Numbered from the stretch's first letter, positions 6,984-15,237 are shown. The stretch is 15,358 nt of DNA from Porphyromonadaceae bacterium UBA7180 (GCA_002491165.1 DKVK01000058.1:1-15358); one strand, 5' to 3'. Numbers and translations are program-made. Notes: a model not told the origin generated them from the sequence alone.

Positions 6984-7955
6984 ATGCCACAGCCGCTCCT
7001 CTCCTTCATAATAACGATACGTCCGCACCAGCGCGTATTGCGCCGCTGCATCTCCGCCATCACTTCGCAGACTTTCACCGACTTCGAGGTGATAGTCTCC
7101 GACCTTTCGGACCACGGTTACCAAAAGGTGATGATAAAGCGCCTCTGTCCCGGGTCCGACAACGTAAAATACGTGGCAACGCAGCCGCAGATTTCCCTGT
7201 GGGAACAATTGCGTCTCTGCGTCGGCAATACATCCGGGAAGTACATTATCTTCATCGACACAGATTCGTGGCTCGACACCGACACGGCGGAAACGCTCGT
7301 CTCCGCCATGGAGGAGCGCAACATAGACCTTGCGGAGATGCAGACACGCTACCGCGAAAGCGTGCTTAAAAAACGCGGCGCCGAAATGACACAGGGGCTT
7401 TCGGAACTCAGCGACACCATCATTTCGGGACAAGAGCTCAGGCAATACATCCGCTTCATCGGCGACGGGAGCTACCTCAATCCGCAGATTCATAACAAGA
7501 TATACCGCCGTGAACTGTTCTCGGAGGCCTTCGCCATATCCTTCCCCGGGAAGGCCGGTTGTCAGGAATTGCTCAATATACAGTATATGCGCGCGGCACG
7601 GTCCATGCTCTTCCTCTCATATGCCGGACTGAATTATAACCGCACGTCGGCCGATTGCCGCCCGGACTACCGCTCGCTGGAAGACGCCAAGCATACCTAT
7701 TCCTACAAGCTGCTCTGCAACCAGGATCGCTCGTGTGCCGCCACGGAGCTTCTCGACCGGCTGCAACGGCACATGCGGTATCTCATCCAGGAACAGGGAT
7801 GGACACGCGAAGCTGCGAAATTCTTCCTTGACCGCGAGCTTAAAGACCAGCGCTACAGCGAAGCCGGACTCTCCCAAACCGCCGACGAGATAGTGTCTGC
7901 CATACCGCAACGCAGCCCAGGCCAGACCCTCCGCCTGATTCTCAAATCCTCCTGA
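6984..7955 (+). CDS. Divergent GT2-family glycosyltransferase
   Basis: The 323-residue product has an N-terminal GT-A fold of glycosyltransferase family 2 (about residues 6-130). LLSFIIT opens it at 5-11, EVIVSDLSD at 35-43 is the nucleotide-binding strand, and IDTDSWLDTD at 91-100 holds the DxD-type metal site (Asp92, Asp94). The C-terminal half is not recognisable and has no membrane segment, so the enzyme is probably cytoplasmic. I chose the ATG at 6984 rather than an in-frame start 10 codons upstream because the conserved domain begins right after it. It lies 50 bases after the DUF1460 gene on the same strand and probably shares its transcript. Donor and acceptor are unknown. One classical variation is that the first motif reads TIRPHQR rather than the usual PxYN. 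Confidence 0.82.
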   Translation: MPQPLLSFIITIRPHQRVLRRCISAITSQTFTDFEVIVSDLSDHGYQKVMIKRLCPGSDNVKYVATQPQISLWEQLRLCVGNTSGKYIIFIDTDSWLDTDTAETLVSAMEERNIDLAEMQTRYRESVLKKRGAEMTQGLSELSDTIISGQELRQYIRFIGDGSYLNPQIHNKIYRRELFSEAFAISFPGKAGCQELLNIQYMRAARSMLFLSYAGLNYNRTSADCRPDYRSLEDAKHTYSYKLLCNQDRSCAATELLDRLQRHMRYLIQEQGWTREAAKFFLDRELKDQRYSEAGLSQTADEIVSAIPQRSPGQTLRLILKSS

Positions 7956-7990
7956 CCTTTCCGCTTTAGCCCGGACGGAGAATAATAAAG

Positions 7991-8032
7991 CAAAAGCAGC
8001 TGAGGAGCCGCAGGCTCGCTTAGCTGCTTTTG
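7991..8032. terminator. Strong inverted repeat between convergent genes, probable bidirectional terminator
   Basis: CAAAAGCAGCT (7991-8001) pairs perfectly with AGCTGCTTTTG (8022-8032), with an inner GAGCC/GGCTC stem (8005-8009 and 8013-8017) and a three-base loop. A run of eight T at 8048-8055 follows on the plus strand; on the minus strand a shorter T-rich stretch follows. It sits between converging genes ending at 7955 and 8067, so it probably ends both transcripts. Confidence 0.8.
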
Positions 8033-8066
8033 GTTATTTGAGGTTGCTTTTTTTTGCTGTCGCGGA

Positions 8067-8681
8067 TTATTTGCCGCTTAGGTTGAAGCGGTAGGTGGTG
8101 CCTTTGAAGTTGACCATGCTTCCGGAGATGGAGAGTTTGTTGCCGCTCAGGTGGTAAGTACCGGACCAGTTGCCGCAGTTCTCGCCCATATCATTGTATT
8201 CCGAGATATAGAGTTGGCCTTGCGTCTGGCCGCCGCTGCGTTCTCCGGAGATGGTGAGCCAGCCGCCGGCACCCTTCATGCGTGTATAGCGGTATTTGCC
8301 CGAGATGTAATTCCCGTCGATGTTGAGCTGCATAACCACGCCATATTTGCCCACGCTGCCGCTCAAGGAATAATTGCCTTCCAACGGACGTTGCATTTCC
8401 TCCTTTGCCATCTCGGGAGGTTCCGGTGCCTTAGGTTGTGCTACGGGTGCCGGAGTAGCAGAAGCAGTGTCTACATTGACAGTCCTGGTTTCAACCACTT
8501 CGGTATTCTCTGTTTCCTGCGGCGTCGGCTCCTTGTCCTTTACCAGATAGACAACGAGCAACGCCACGACAATGACGAGCAATACGGCTATCACGATGAG
8601 AGCCGCCAACACTCCATTGTTCTTTTTCGGAGGGCGGGGATAATTGCCCTGGCCTCCAGTGTACATTTGAGTTTCCGACAT
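8067..8681 (-). CDS. Single-pass membrane protein with a C-terminal beta domain
   Basis: I do not recognise a named family. The 204-residue product starts with a polar, Pro/Gly/Lys-rich segment (1-22), followed by a strong membrane helix at 23-47 rich in Val, Leu and Ile. A Thr/Pro/Glu-rich linker spans 50-98. Residues 100-204 form a compact domain of short beta strands with repeated SG and G-Y/W patterns (YSLSGSV, ISGKYRY, WSGTYHL, LSISGSM). This pattern resembles small beta-barrel domains in Bacteroidetes hypothetical proteins. There is no signal peptidase site, so the helix should be a membrane anchor with the beta domain on the outer face. It has its own consensus promoter and a leader of about 115 bases, and ends at the shared terminator. 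No function can be given. Confidence 0.82.
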   Translation of the reverse strand: MSETQMYTGGQGNYPRPPKKNNGVLAALIVIAVLLVIVVALLVVYLVKDKEPTPQETENTEVVETRTVNVDTASATPAPVAQPKAPEPPEMAKEEMQRPLEGNYSLSGSVGKYGVVMQLNIDGNYISGKYRYTRMKGAGGWLTISGERSGGQTQGQLYISEYNDMGENCGNWSGTYHLSGNKLSISGSMVNFKGTTYRFNLSGK

Positions 8682-8704
8682 ATTATTTATTTTAAAAAAT
8701 TTTG

Positions 8705-8719
8705 TTCCGCTAAGCGGAA
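8705..8719 (-). other. 15-base palindrome in the leader of the single-pass membrane protein gene
   Basis: TTCCGCT and AGCGGAA flank a single central A, 24 bases upstream of the start codon. It could be an operator half-site pair or a small RNA hairpin with a three-base loop. Chance occurrence cannot be excluded. Confidence 0.3.
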
Positions 8720-8802
8720 GCTGTACGGGGTGCTTTGTAGTTCATTGCACAGGAAACTCAGTTCCATTATTAAGTGCCATGATATTATTCTTTTACAAAC
8801 TG

Positions 8803-8834
8803 CAAATTTAGTTAAAAAATTCCAATAGCCCAAA
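8803..8834 (-). promoter_or_regulatory. Bacteroidetes-type promoter for the single-pass membrane protein gene
   Basis: On the minus strand TTTG (8831-8834), a 20-base spacer and TAAATTTG (8803-8810) fit the consensus exactly. The spacer carries ATTTTTTA just before the -7 box, as in two other promoters in this window. The leader to the ATG at 8681 would be about 115 bases. Confidence 0.75.
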
Positions 8835-8887
8835 TCAAATTCGGTTCATTTCCATCCATTACTCTTTTTGGTGATTGAAATTTATGG

Positions 8888-8920
8888 AAGCGGCCGGAAT
8901 CGGGTGTATTCCGGCCGCTT
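8888..8920 (-). terminator. Probable terminator of the fibronectin-type surface protein gene
   Basis: AAGCGGCCGGAAT (8888-8900) and ATTCCGGCCGCTT (8908-8920) are perfect 13-base arms with a seven-base loop, 68 bases past the stop codon at 8989. The T-tract on the minus strand is weak, but the GC-rich stem and its position between transcription units support a terminator. The remaining bases 8682-8887 hold a promoter and leader only. Confidence 0.65.
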
Positions 8921-8988
8921 TTATAGAATTAGCGAGCAACTTTGACAGTTGCAGGGTTTCAACTAATTTCAGTCACTCTTGGGTTCGG

Positions 8989-10839
8989 TCAGCGGACGTT
9001 CAGTTTCAATGTTACTGCGCGACCACCGACCGTGGCTTTCACTATGATGATGCCGGAGGCACGGACGTCGTATTCTGCGGCTTCATCGGCCGAGAAGATG
9101 GTCTGACCGGACGTGTTGCATATAACGATGTCGCGTGCTCCTTCGGGGAAGGCCACCCTGCCGTCGCGGTAGAGGATGCCGCCGTTGCCGGCAACCACAG
9201 TCTCAAGACCGTTCTGGGTGTTCTTCTCTATCGAGAAAGCCGAGAGTTTGAGTGAACCGGTCGAAGTGGGAAGGATACCGAACGATGTCTTTCCGGCGCT
9301 GACGTAGTTTGTCTGTTGTTCTTCGACGTCGAGGGTCATGGCTTCGCGCGTAGTGACGTTGAAGTCGTAGACCTGCGCTCCGGGGAGCTCTTCGCTCGAT
9401 GCCGGAATCGAGAACTCACATACATTCTCGATGGCAGCGAGAACGCGTGCCTTGGAGGCGCAGAAGTTTGCAGTACATGCAGAGTAGGCGCTATTGAGCA
9501 GAGTGAAGCTTACCTTATAGTCGGTGTTGGCTTCGAGGTTAAGCATCGGTGCCATGGCGTAAGCCTTCGGTACATTGGAATAGTAGTAATTCCAGTTGAG
9601 GGTGTTGTCCTCTTCGTCGAGGGTCCAGGCATAATAGCTGCTCTCGCTCACGGGGAGGAACTCGGTGAACTCTTCGGTAGCGTAGGGAGCATCCTTGGCC
9701 GTGCCTATGAAGATACCTGCCACAGCAGGGGCGCTTGTAGCTTCGCCGGCAGACGTCTTCACGGAGATAGTATAGACAAAGTCGCCTTCCGTGGCTTCGG
9801 CATCGGTGTAGCTCATCTGCTGTCCGGCTATCGATGCGGAGTTAGGTTCGATGGTTGCGATGGCAGTGCCGTTGCGTTTGATTACGTAGCCAACCTGAGT
9901 TTCTGCGGGAAGTACGTTGCCGAGGATGTCGACTGCGGGGTTAACCCATGCGAGATCTACGCCGCCGGCGGCTGCCTCAGTGGCTACGAGAGCCTCGGGC
10001 TGTGCCGGGAGTTTGGGATATTCGGCAATATTGAGTGTGCGGACCTTGATATTGTTGTAAGCGCCTTCGCGGATGGCTCCATGGCAGCGGACCGCCAGAG
10101 CGTATTCCCCGGTAGCAGGTATCTCGAAGATTACCGCCTGGGTGGTGTTTCCGTAATCCTGCACATTCTCGAAATCTTTGAGAACTTGGAAGGTGTTTAC
10201 GTCGTTGCGCTTGGTCAGGTATCCCAGCTGGAAATCCGTGAACCGTGCGTTGATGCTTGTGCTGAAGCTGTAATACTTTCCGGCTGCGAGCGTTACGTAG
10301 GGCGTAGCGAGATAGTCGTCGGCCGTTCCCTCTTCGGGAAGCGTATTGGTGAAATCGCCCCACCATCCGAATGAGGGAACCCATGTGAGACCGTCGCTGT
10401 TAGCGTCAATGACGGTGATTTTCGACACATCTTCATCGCCTGCATCGTCATAATCGCTGATGTCGAAGTCGTAAGGCATCGCTGCCGTGGGTTTGCCCAC
10501 ATAACCGGCCGATACCCTTACAATACCGTCAAGCACGGAACCGTTCTCGTTGTAAGCCAGGACATGGTAGGAGCATGTGCCGGCTTCTTCAGGCATATCG
10601 ATGTAAGTTTCCGAAGCCCCGGGAGAGGGATTCAGGATGGTGTGGATGAGCACGTCGTTGCGGTAAATTTCAGTTTTGGTAATTGAGGGGAGGGACGCTC
10701 CGTGGTGGTCCAGGGAAGGTTCGGTCCATGTGACAGTTGCTTTCAGGGCATCGTCAGGGTCGGCCACAGCCTTGGGGTCGGCTATCGCGGCCGGAACCGG
10801 TGCATCGCTGGTTACAGTGAAGTTATTCAGAGGTAACCC
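8989..10839 (-). CDS. Downstream part of a frameshifted jelly-roll/fibronectin type III surface protein
   Basis: This frame continues the gene starting at 11867 after a one-base shift near 10838, giving the last 615 of an inferred 959 residues. In intact numbering, a fibronectin III-like domain lies at about 361-455, a jelly-roll beta domain at 456-615, a second fibronectin-like domain at 616-720 (YVIKRNGTAIATIEP and FVYTISVKT are typical strands) and a third beta domain at 725-880. The C-terminus (885-959) looks like a degenerate type IX secretion sorting tail: DGRVAFPEGARDIVICNTSG, a Tyr-Asp-Val strand and a closing VTLKLNVR. Proteins of this build are usually exported and attached to the cell surface. 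An isolated start for this half exists upstream in the overlap region but encodes an out-of-place leader, so separate translation is unlikely. No enzyme active site is visible. Confidence 0.8.
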   Translation of the reverse strand, partial: GLPLNNFTVTSDAPVPAAIADPKAVADPDDALKATVTWTEPSLDHHGASLPSITKTEIYRNDVLIHTILNPSPGASETYIDMPEEAGTCSYHVLAYNENGSVLDGIVRVSAGYVGKPTAAMPYDFDISDYDDAGDEDVSKITVIDANSDGLTWVPSFGWWGDFTNTLPEEGTADDYLATPYVTLAAGKYYSFSTSINARFTDFQLGYLTKRNDVNTFQVLKDFENVQDYGNTTQAVIFEIPATGEYALAVRCHGAIREGAYNNIKVRTLNIAEYPKLPAQPEALVATEAAAGGVDLAWVNPAVDILGNVLPAETQVGYVIKRNGTAIATIEPNSASIAGQQMSYTDAEATEGDFVYTISVKTSAGEATSAPAVAGIFIGTAKDAPYATEEFTEFLPVSESSYYAWTLDEEDNTLNWNYYYSNVPKAYAMAPMLNLEANTDYKVSFTLLNSAYSACTANFCASKARVLAAIENVCEFSIPASSEELPGAQVYDFNVTTREAMTLDVEEQQTNYVSAGKTSFGILPTSTGSLKLSAFSIEKNTQNGLETVVAGNGGILYRDGRVAFPEGARDIVICNTSGQTIFSADEAAEYDVRASGIIIVKATVGGRAVTLKLNVR

Positions 10840-11867
10840 ATCATGGTGCCGGTTTCGGCACATGCACGTGCTGCCAGGCGGTATTGGCCCGGCGTTTCGA
10901 TTGTGAACCAATAGGTGAAGACATTATCGAACTCGGAGATTACCCCCGTGCGTCCTATCGAGGTAAACGAAGAGACGTCGGTGGCATCGGTACCGAGCAT
11001 AAGGTCGAGTTCGCCGTAGACAGAGCCATTGAATTTCACTTTATATGTACCGGCAGCGGGGAAATTCATGGCGGGGGATATGAAGTAGTTGTCTTCCTTA
11101 TATCCTTCGGCACTGTCGAACTCGGCGCAATTCATGAATGAATTGAAATGCCAGCCAGTTTTGACTACGGCATCCGGTCCGGCAAGCGATGTCCACGTGT
11201 TGAAGACGTCGGTGCTGTTGAACGCGATGTTGTAAGGCAACTGCTGTGCTTCGGGATTGTCAGGATTATCCGGGTTTTCGGGATTGTCGGGGTCAACCGG
11301 ACCGGCGCCCTCTTCGGTAACGCTGAGACCGGTGATGTAGAAGGTGTAAGAATTGGCTTCGCTAAAGCAGTGTATGCCGAAATAGCGGTCACCGCCTTCT
11401 GTAACGGTATATGTAGCTGATTGGAGTGTGAAACCGTCCGGCGATTTGAAGAAGGGCTTTTTAATAAGCTCGTCGCCGGCTTTGAGATTAGTGGAATTTT
11501 GTTCAGTGCCAGCACGCAATTCAAACGCTTCGGCATCGGCATCGCGCGTTTTAGCCCAGAAAGATACGGTGTATGTTTTTCCGGCTTCCAAAGAGATGGC
11601 GGGAGAAATAACCCAGCAGTCTGCGGCATTCTGGGCGTCGTAAGCATGGCTCATTCCACCCTGAGTGCCGGCCACAGATGTATCTGTGCCATCATCGCCA
11701 TTTGCAAAATAGCTGAACGGGGTACTATTACGGGCAGCGGAAGTTATCCAACCCTCGTCAACACCGTAGTTGACACCGATGTCGGAGGTGTAAGGCACAG
11801 TCTTACCGGCCTGAATGGCCGGTACGGCAAGTGCGCAGGCAAGTAATAATGTAACTGTTTTATTCAT
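10827..11867 (-). CDS. Upstream part of the frameshifted jelly-roll/fibronectin surface protein
   Basis: The first 346 codons carry a clear Sec signal peptide (MNKTVTLLLA to AIQA, residues 1-20). A jelly-roll or carbohydrate-binding-like domain follows at about 22-190, with WVISPAISLEAGKTYTVSFW at 85-104 typical of Bacteroidales surface proteins. A PDNPENPDNP linker (about 197-210) leads to a second beta domain with the matching FISPAMNFPAAGTYKVKFN pattern at about 263-281. The frame ends prematurely at TGA (10827-10829). Adding one G to the GGG run at 10837-10839 would join it smoothly to the next frame, reading MMG-LPLNNFTVTS. It starts 91 bases after the LRR gene, with no recognisable promoter in between. 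The substrate or partner is unknown. Confidence 0.82.
   Translation of the reverse strand: MNKTVTLLLACALAVPAIQAGKTVPYTSDIGVNYGVDEGWITSAARNSTPFSYFANGDDGTDTSVAGTQGGMSHAYDAQNAADCWVISPAISLEAGKTYTVSFWAKTRDADAEAFELRAGTEQNSTNLKAGDELIKKPFFKSPDGFTLQSATYTVTEGGDRYFGIHCFSEANSYTFYITGLSVTEEGAGPVDPDNPENPDNPDNPEAQQLPYNIAFNSTDVFNTWTSLAGPDAVVKTGWHFNSFMNCAEFDSAEGYKEDNYFISPAMNFPAAGTYKVKFNGSVYGELDLMLGTDATDVSSFTSIGRTGVISEFDNVFTYWFTIETPGQYRLAARACAETGTMMGYL
10837..10839 (-). other. Frameshift site joining the two halves of the surface protein gene
   Basis: The minus strand reads ATGATGGGTTACCTC here. The upstream frame gives MMGYL-stop and the other frame gives GLPLNNFT, continuing the same protein without a gap. 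One missing G in the run explains it, by mutation or by a sequencing or assembly error. No slippery heptamer is present, so programmed frameshifting is unlikely. Confidence 0.85.
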
Positions 11868-11897
11868 ATATAATGTATTATGGTGTTTACGGAAAAG

Positions 11898-11947
11898 AAA
11901 GGAGGGAATACCCGGGAACCGTTTTTCCCGTCGGTATTCTCTCCTTT
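11898..11947 (-). terminator. Long hairpin between the LRR and fibronectin-type genes
   Basis: AAAGGAGGGAATACC (11898-11912) pairs with GGTATTCTCTCCTTT (11933-11947) with a single G-U or mismatch, and an inner CGGGAA/TTCCCG stem (11913-11918, 11925-11930) closes a six-base loop. On the minus strand only TTTT follows. It lies 12 bases after the LRR stop codon. It could terminate most LRR transcripts, or limit or stabilise a joint message with the next gene. Confidence 0.7.
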
Positions 11948-11958
11948 ATTATAAGGGA

Positions 11959-14900
11959 TTATTTAACGATAACCGTTTCGGAGAATGATTTCTCGGCGGT
12001 GCGTACGCGCACGATATATGTTCCGGCGCCCAGCGGGAAGCTGGCTTCGCCGTTCACCTTGGCGCCGTCAAAACGGGTGACACCGTTAAGGTCATAGATT
12101 GATACGGAAGCGTCGTCGGCTATGACGGCTATTTCAGAGGGTCGTGTGCCGATAACCACACCGGCCATTTCGGCATCGCCGATACCCTGACCGGAGTCGA
12201 ACTTGGTGCGGAGCTTGGTGTAGATTCCGGGCATCTCGAACCGGTTGCTTTGCACGGATTCTTCGCCGTTGAGGCTATAACTTACATAATGCCAGTCGGC
12301 CTCCGGAGTCGCCTCGATGGTTAGCGGGAGATACTTGGTGACCTTTGAGCCGTGGAAGTATTCGTTACCTTCTGCGTCTACCACACGTATCGTGCCGTGT
12401 ACCGGCGAGATGATGTCGAGGTAAGCCCATTCGCAACCGCCGTTGGTGCCCTGGAGGCTCGGTGTCCAGTTGCGGTCAATGGCTATCGAGGAGTCACAGC
12501 GACGTCCGTCGTTGGGTGTAGCCTCTTCCCCCTGGAGCACACATATGTTCCATGAGAGCGACGGGCCGCCCTCCTCCTGCTCGATGTCCTTGCGGCGCGG
12601 CAGGTTGTAGTACACTTCGTTAAGGTCAGCGGCTGTCATGCCGTTGCCGTTCAGATAGATGGTCTGCAGCTCGGGGAGCATGCTCAGGTCTATGGAACGG
12701 ATGGCGTTGTTGTCGAACATCACGCTCGTCAGTTTGGTGTTGTTCGAGAGGTCAAGGCCGGTGAGCTTGTTGGCGCCCACGTTCAGGTCGAGCAGCTCGG
12801 TGTTCTTCGAGAGGTCCACTGCGGTCAGCTCGTTGCGGCTCAGGTTCAGTGATTCGAGAAGCAGGTTGTTGCCTGTGTTGATTGAGGAAAGCAAGTTGCC
12901 GTTGGCGTCCAGATAATAGAGGTTGGGCGAGTTGGAGACATCGAGCGTGGTCAACTTGTTGTTGTGCATATCCAGATACTGGAGGTTTGTCTGCTTGGAA
13001 AGGTCAATCGAGGCAAGGGAACGGATTCCGCTTTCGGGGTCGTCGAAGCCGTCGCTGTAGGCGCGCAGGTAATAGAGGTTTACCGGGCTTAGGTCGAGTG
13101 TCTCGAGGTTGGTGAAGGAGACGTCCAGCAGCTCGAGGCCCTGCATCTTGCTGAGGTCGATGCTTGTGATGGGGTTCCAGTAGAGGTTCAGAAGCTTGAG
13201 GCCCGGGGCGTTGGAGCCGTCGAAGCCGGTGATGTGGTTGTCCCAGAGTCCGAAGTCGGCGGCCACGTCGCCGAAGCCCGAGAGGTCGATGGCGGCGATG
13301 TCGCCGTATACGGTGACGCGGTTGCCGGCGGCTGTGCCGTCGATGCGGACGCCTCCGATGCGGATGGTACCGCGCTGATAAACATATTGTCCGGCATACT
13401 CAGTGCGGGAACCGGTGCCCCAGTCTATCCATACACTGTTGTTCTTGGCGCTGGACACGTTGACCAGGAAAGAGAGTTCCTGACCGGGGGTGACGTCGAA
13501 ACTTACCGACTCTTCGCCGGTACTGAAGTTCACTTTAATGGTTGAGTTGGGTTCGGTCACCATGAACCACGGGCTGTATATTTCCTTGCCGTTGACAGTA
13601 ACGCTTTTGAAAGAGAGTCCTTCCTCGGGGTATGCGTAGACGTACATCGGCACGCCCTGATAGGCTTTGTCTCCCACACTCTGAACGCTCTGGAAATACT
13701 GCGGCTGCCACTGGCAGAGTATGAATTTACCTCCGGTGGTTTCCATTACGTCCAGGTCATAATCCATACCCATTCCGAAATTGGGATAGAGGCGGTCCAG
13801 GTGCCCGGTCCTGTTTTCGCCGGTGTCGGTGGCGTCCTGCAAGGTGACGTCAAGTTTCGGGAGGTTGTCGGCCGTAATTGTGCCGTCGCCGGTGATGTCG
13901 CACATCCACTGCATGTCGGCGCCGGTGAGGTATTCTATGTCGCAATGCTCCGCGTTGGAGCCTTCCAGGAAGAGGTTGGTGGAGTATGTCTTCTTGCATG
14001 CGGGCAGCGTCTGCAGCGTGTAAGCCATGGACTGCGGCGTGAAGCACTTGTTGTTGCGAAGGTCCACCTTACGCATGATGTTGATGTTCACACCGTTGAA
14101 GTCCAGAAACTCCAGTTTGGTGTTTGCAGCCTCGAGGGTGTTGAGATAAAAAAGTTTATGAAGTTCGAGACGCGAGATATCCGTGTTGCTGATGCTGATG
14201 GACTTAAGCACGGTGTGATCCTTGATGTCCAGTTCAGTCATGGGGTTTCCGGCTACGTAAATGCTTGAGAGCTTCTTATTGTTGCCAATGTCGATTGAAC
14301 GGAGTTTATTGTTGGAAGCCGAAAGATTCAGCAACTCGGGGCACTGCGACACGTCGATGCGTTCGAACGAGCAGTCGCTTATATAGAGCTGTTCGAGTTT
14401 AGGGAATTTGGTGACGTCAAGGGCGCCGACATGCGGGTTCTCGGCCACGTCGAGACGCGTAAGCTCCGGGTACGTTCCCATGACGAAAGGCTGGTCAGTG
14501 CCGCTCGTCATCAGGTTGTTGTGGCGCAGCGAGAGGGTACGCAGGTTGGGGAGCGTCACCGGATAGAAGTTCGAGAGGCTGCAATTGTCGAGGTTTATGC
14601 TGCGCAACGCCTCGCGGGAGTCTTCCGGCATACAGATGAAGACCGAAGCCATCTGCGGGCAGTCGTTGGCCGTGAAGTACACCAGATTTGTGAGGTCGCG
14701 TATGTCCATGCACTGCAGGTCCGTGTTGTACGAGACATTAAGGTCCGTCAGAGCCGATGCGCAGTTTTCAAGGCTGAGCGTCGGGTTATTGGTGGGAGAG
14801 TTCTGCAACTTGTTATGGGCGACGTCAAGGGACTCAAGCGGAGTAAAGTCGAGAAGCATGAAACTGGTGAGTTCATTTTCTCCCAAATCCAGCTTCGTAA

Positions 14901-15237
14901 GGTTAGCCATTCCGGTGATTTCGGCCGAAGTAAGCTGTGCCTCGGTGAAGGTGAACTCTTTGATGCATGCCCCTTTCACCACAATCGTCTCTCCCTCGAC
15001 TGCGCCGGTTACCCACCGGGTGTAAGCCGCTTGTTTAGGGTCTGAGGTGTACTTCACCTCCACTCCGTTACCCCAGTCCACGGAGAAAGAAAGTGTGGCC
15101 GAAGTGGTCAAAGGCTGGAACTTGACTTCCGTACCCACCGGTGCAGCGGTGGTGAAAGTCATCGTCTGCGCGACACTTGTCAACGCCGAAGCGCTGAGTA
15201 ACAGTGCCGATAAAGCAATTTTGTAAAATTTTAACAT
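11959..15237 (-). CDS. Large secreted leucine-rich-repeat protein with type IX-like sorting tail
   Basis: The 1092-residue product begins with a Sec signal peptide (1-24, ending SVAQ). It has two similar modules. Each has a short beta domain with a DWG motif (VDWGNGVEVKY at 53-63; IDWGTGSRTEY at 604-614) followed by leucine-rich repeats of about 21-23 residues (about 95-405 and 645-885, for example LTKLDLGENELTSF and LQYLDMHNNKLTTLDVS). After the first repeats comes CDITGDGTITADNL at 446-459, an EF-hand-like or turn segment, then a beta repeat (about 525-572). A second such beta repeat (about 945-1015) precedes the tail. The tail, 1040-1092, with VSIYDLNGV, GAGTYIVRV and a final FSETVIVK, matches the type IX sorting domain pattern. 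LRR proteins of this kind often bind proteins or host surfaces; the ligand is unknown. A promoter is seen upstream. Confidence 0.9.
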   Translation of the reverse strand: MLKFYKIALSALLLSASALTSVAQTMTFTTAAPVGTEVKFQPLTTSATLSFSVDWGNGVEVKYTSDPKQAAYTRWVTGAVEGETIVVKGACIKEFTFTEAQLTSAEITGMANLTKLDLGENELTSFMLLDFTPLESLDVAHNKLQNSPTNNPTLSLENCASALTDLNVSYNTDLQCMDIRDLTNLVYFTANDCPQMASVFICMPEDSREALRSINLDNCSLSNFYPVTLPNLRTLSLRHNNLMTSGTDQPFVMGTYPELTRLDVAENPHVGALDVTKFPKLEQLYISDCSFERIDVSQCPELLNLSASNNKLRSIDIGNNKKLSSIYVAGNPMTELDIKDHTVLKSISISNTDISRLELHKLFYLNTLEAANTKLEFLDFNGVNINIMRKVDLRNNKCFTPQSMAYTLQTLPACKKTYSTNLFLEGSNAEHCDIEYLTGADMQWMCDITGDGTITADNLPKLDVTLQDATDTGENRTGHLDRLYPNFGMGMDYDLDVMETTGGKFILCQWQPQYFQSVQSVGDKAYQGVPMYVYAYPEEGLSFKSVTVNGKEIYSPWFMVTEPNSTIKVNFSTGEESVSFDVTPGQELSFLVNVSSAKNNSVWIDWGTGSRTEYAGQYVYQRGTIRIGGVRIDGTAAGNRVTVYGDIAAIDLSGFGDVAADFGLWDNHITGFDGSNAPGLKLLNLYWNPITSIDLSKMQGLELLDVSFTNLETLDLSPVNLYYLRAYSDGFDDPESGIRSLASIDLSKQTNLQYLDMHNNKLTTLDVSNSPNLYYLDANGNLLSSINTGNNLLLESLNLSRNELTAVDLSKNTELLDLNVGANKLTGLDLSNNTKLTSVMFDNNAIRSIDLSMLPELQTIYLNGNGMTAADLNEVYYNLPRRKDIEQEEGGPSLSWNICVLQGEEATPNDGRRCDSSIAIDRNWTPSLQGTNGGCEWAYLDIISPVHGTIRVVDAEGNEYFHGSKVTKYLPLTIEATPEADWHYVSYSLNGEESVQSNRFEMPGIYTKLRTKFDSGQGIGDAEMAGVVIGTRPSEIAVIADDASVSIYDLNGVTRFDGAKVNGEASFPLGAGTYIVRVRTAEKSFSETVIVK

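Noticed and set aside
9316..10374. Open frame of 352 codons on the plus strand, antisense to the fibronectin-type gene
   Set aside because: It is the mirror of a gene with clear domains on the other strand; the translation shows no domain, signal peptide or promoter, and high-GC coding DNA often leaves such frames open.
10827..10845. Programmed ribosomal frameshift in the surface protein gene
   Set aside because: The site has no slippery heptamer and I saw no obvious stimulatory structure; a missing base is simpler.
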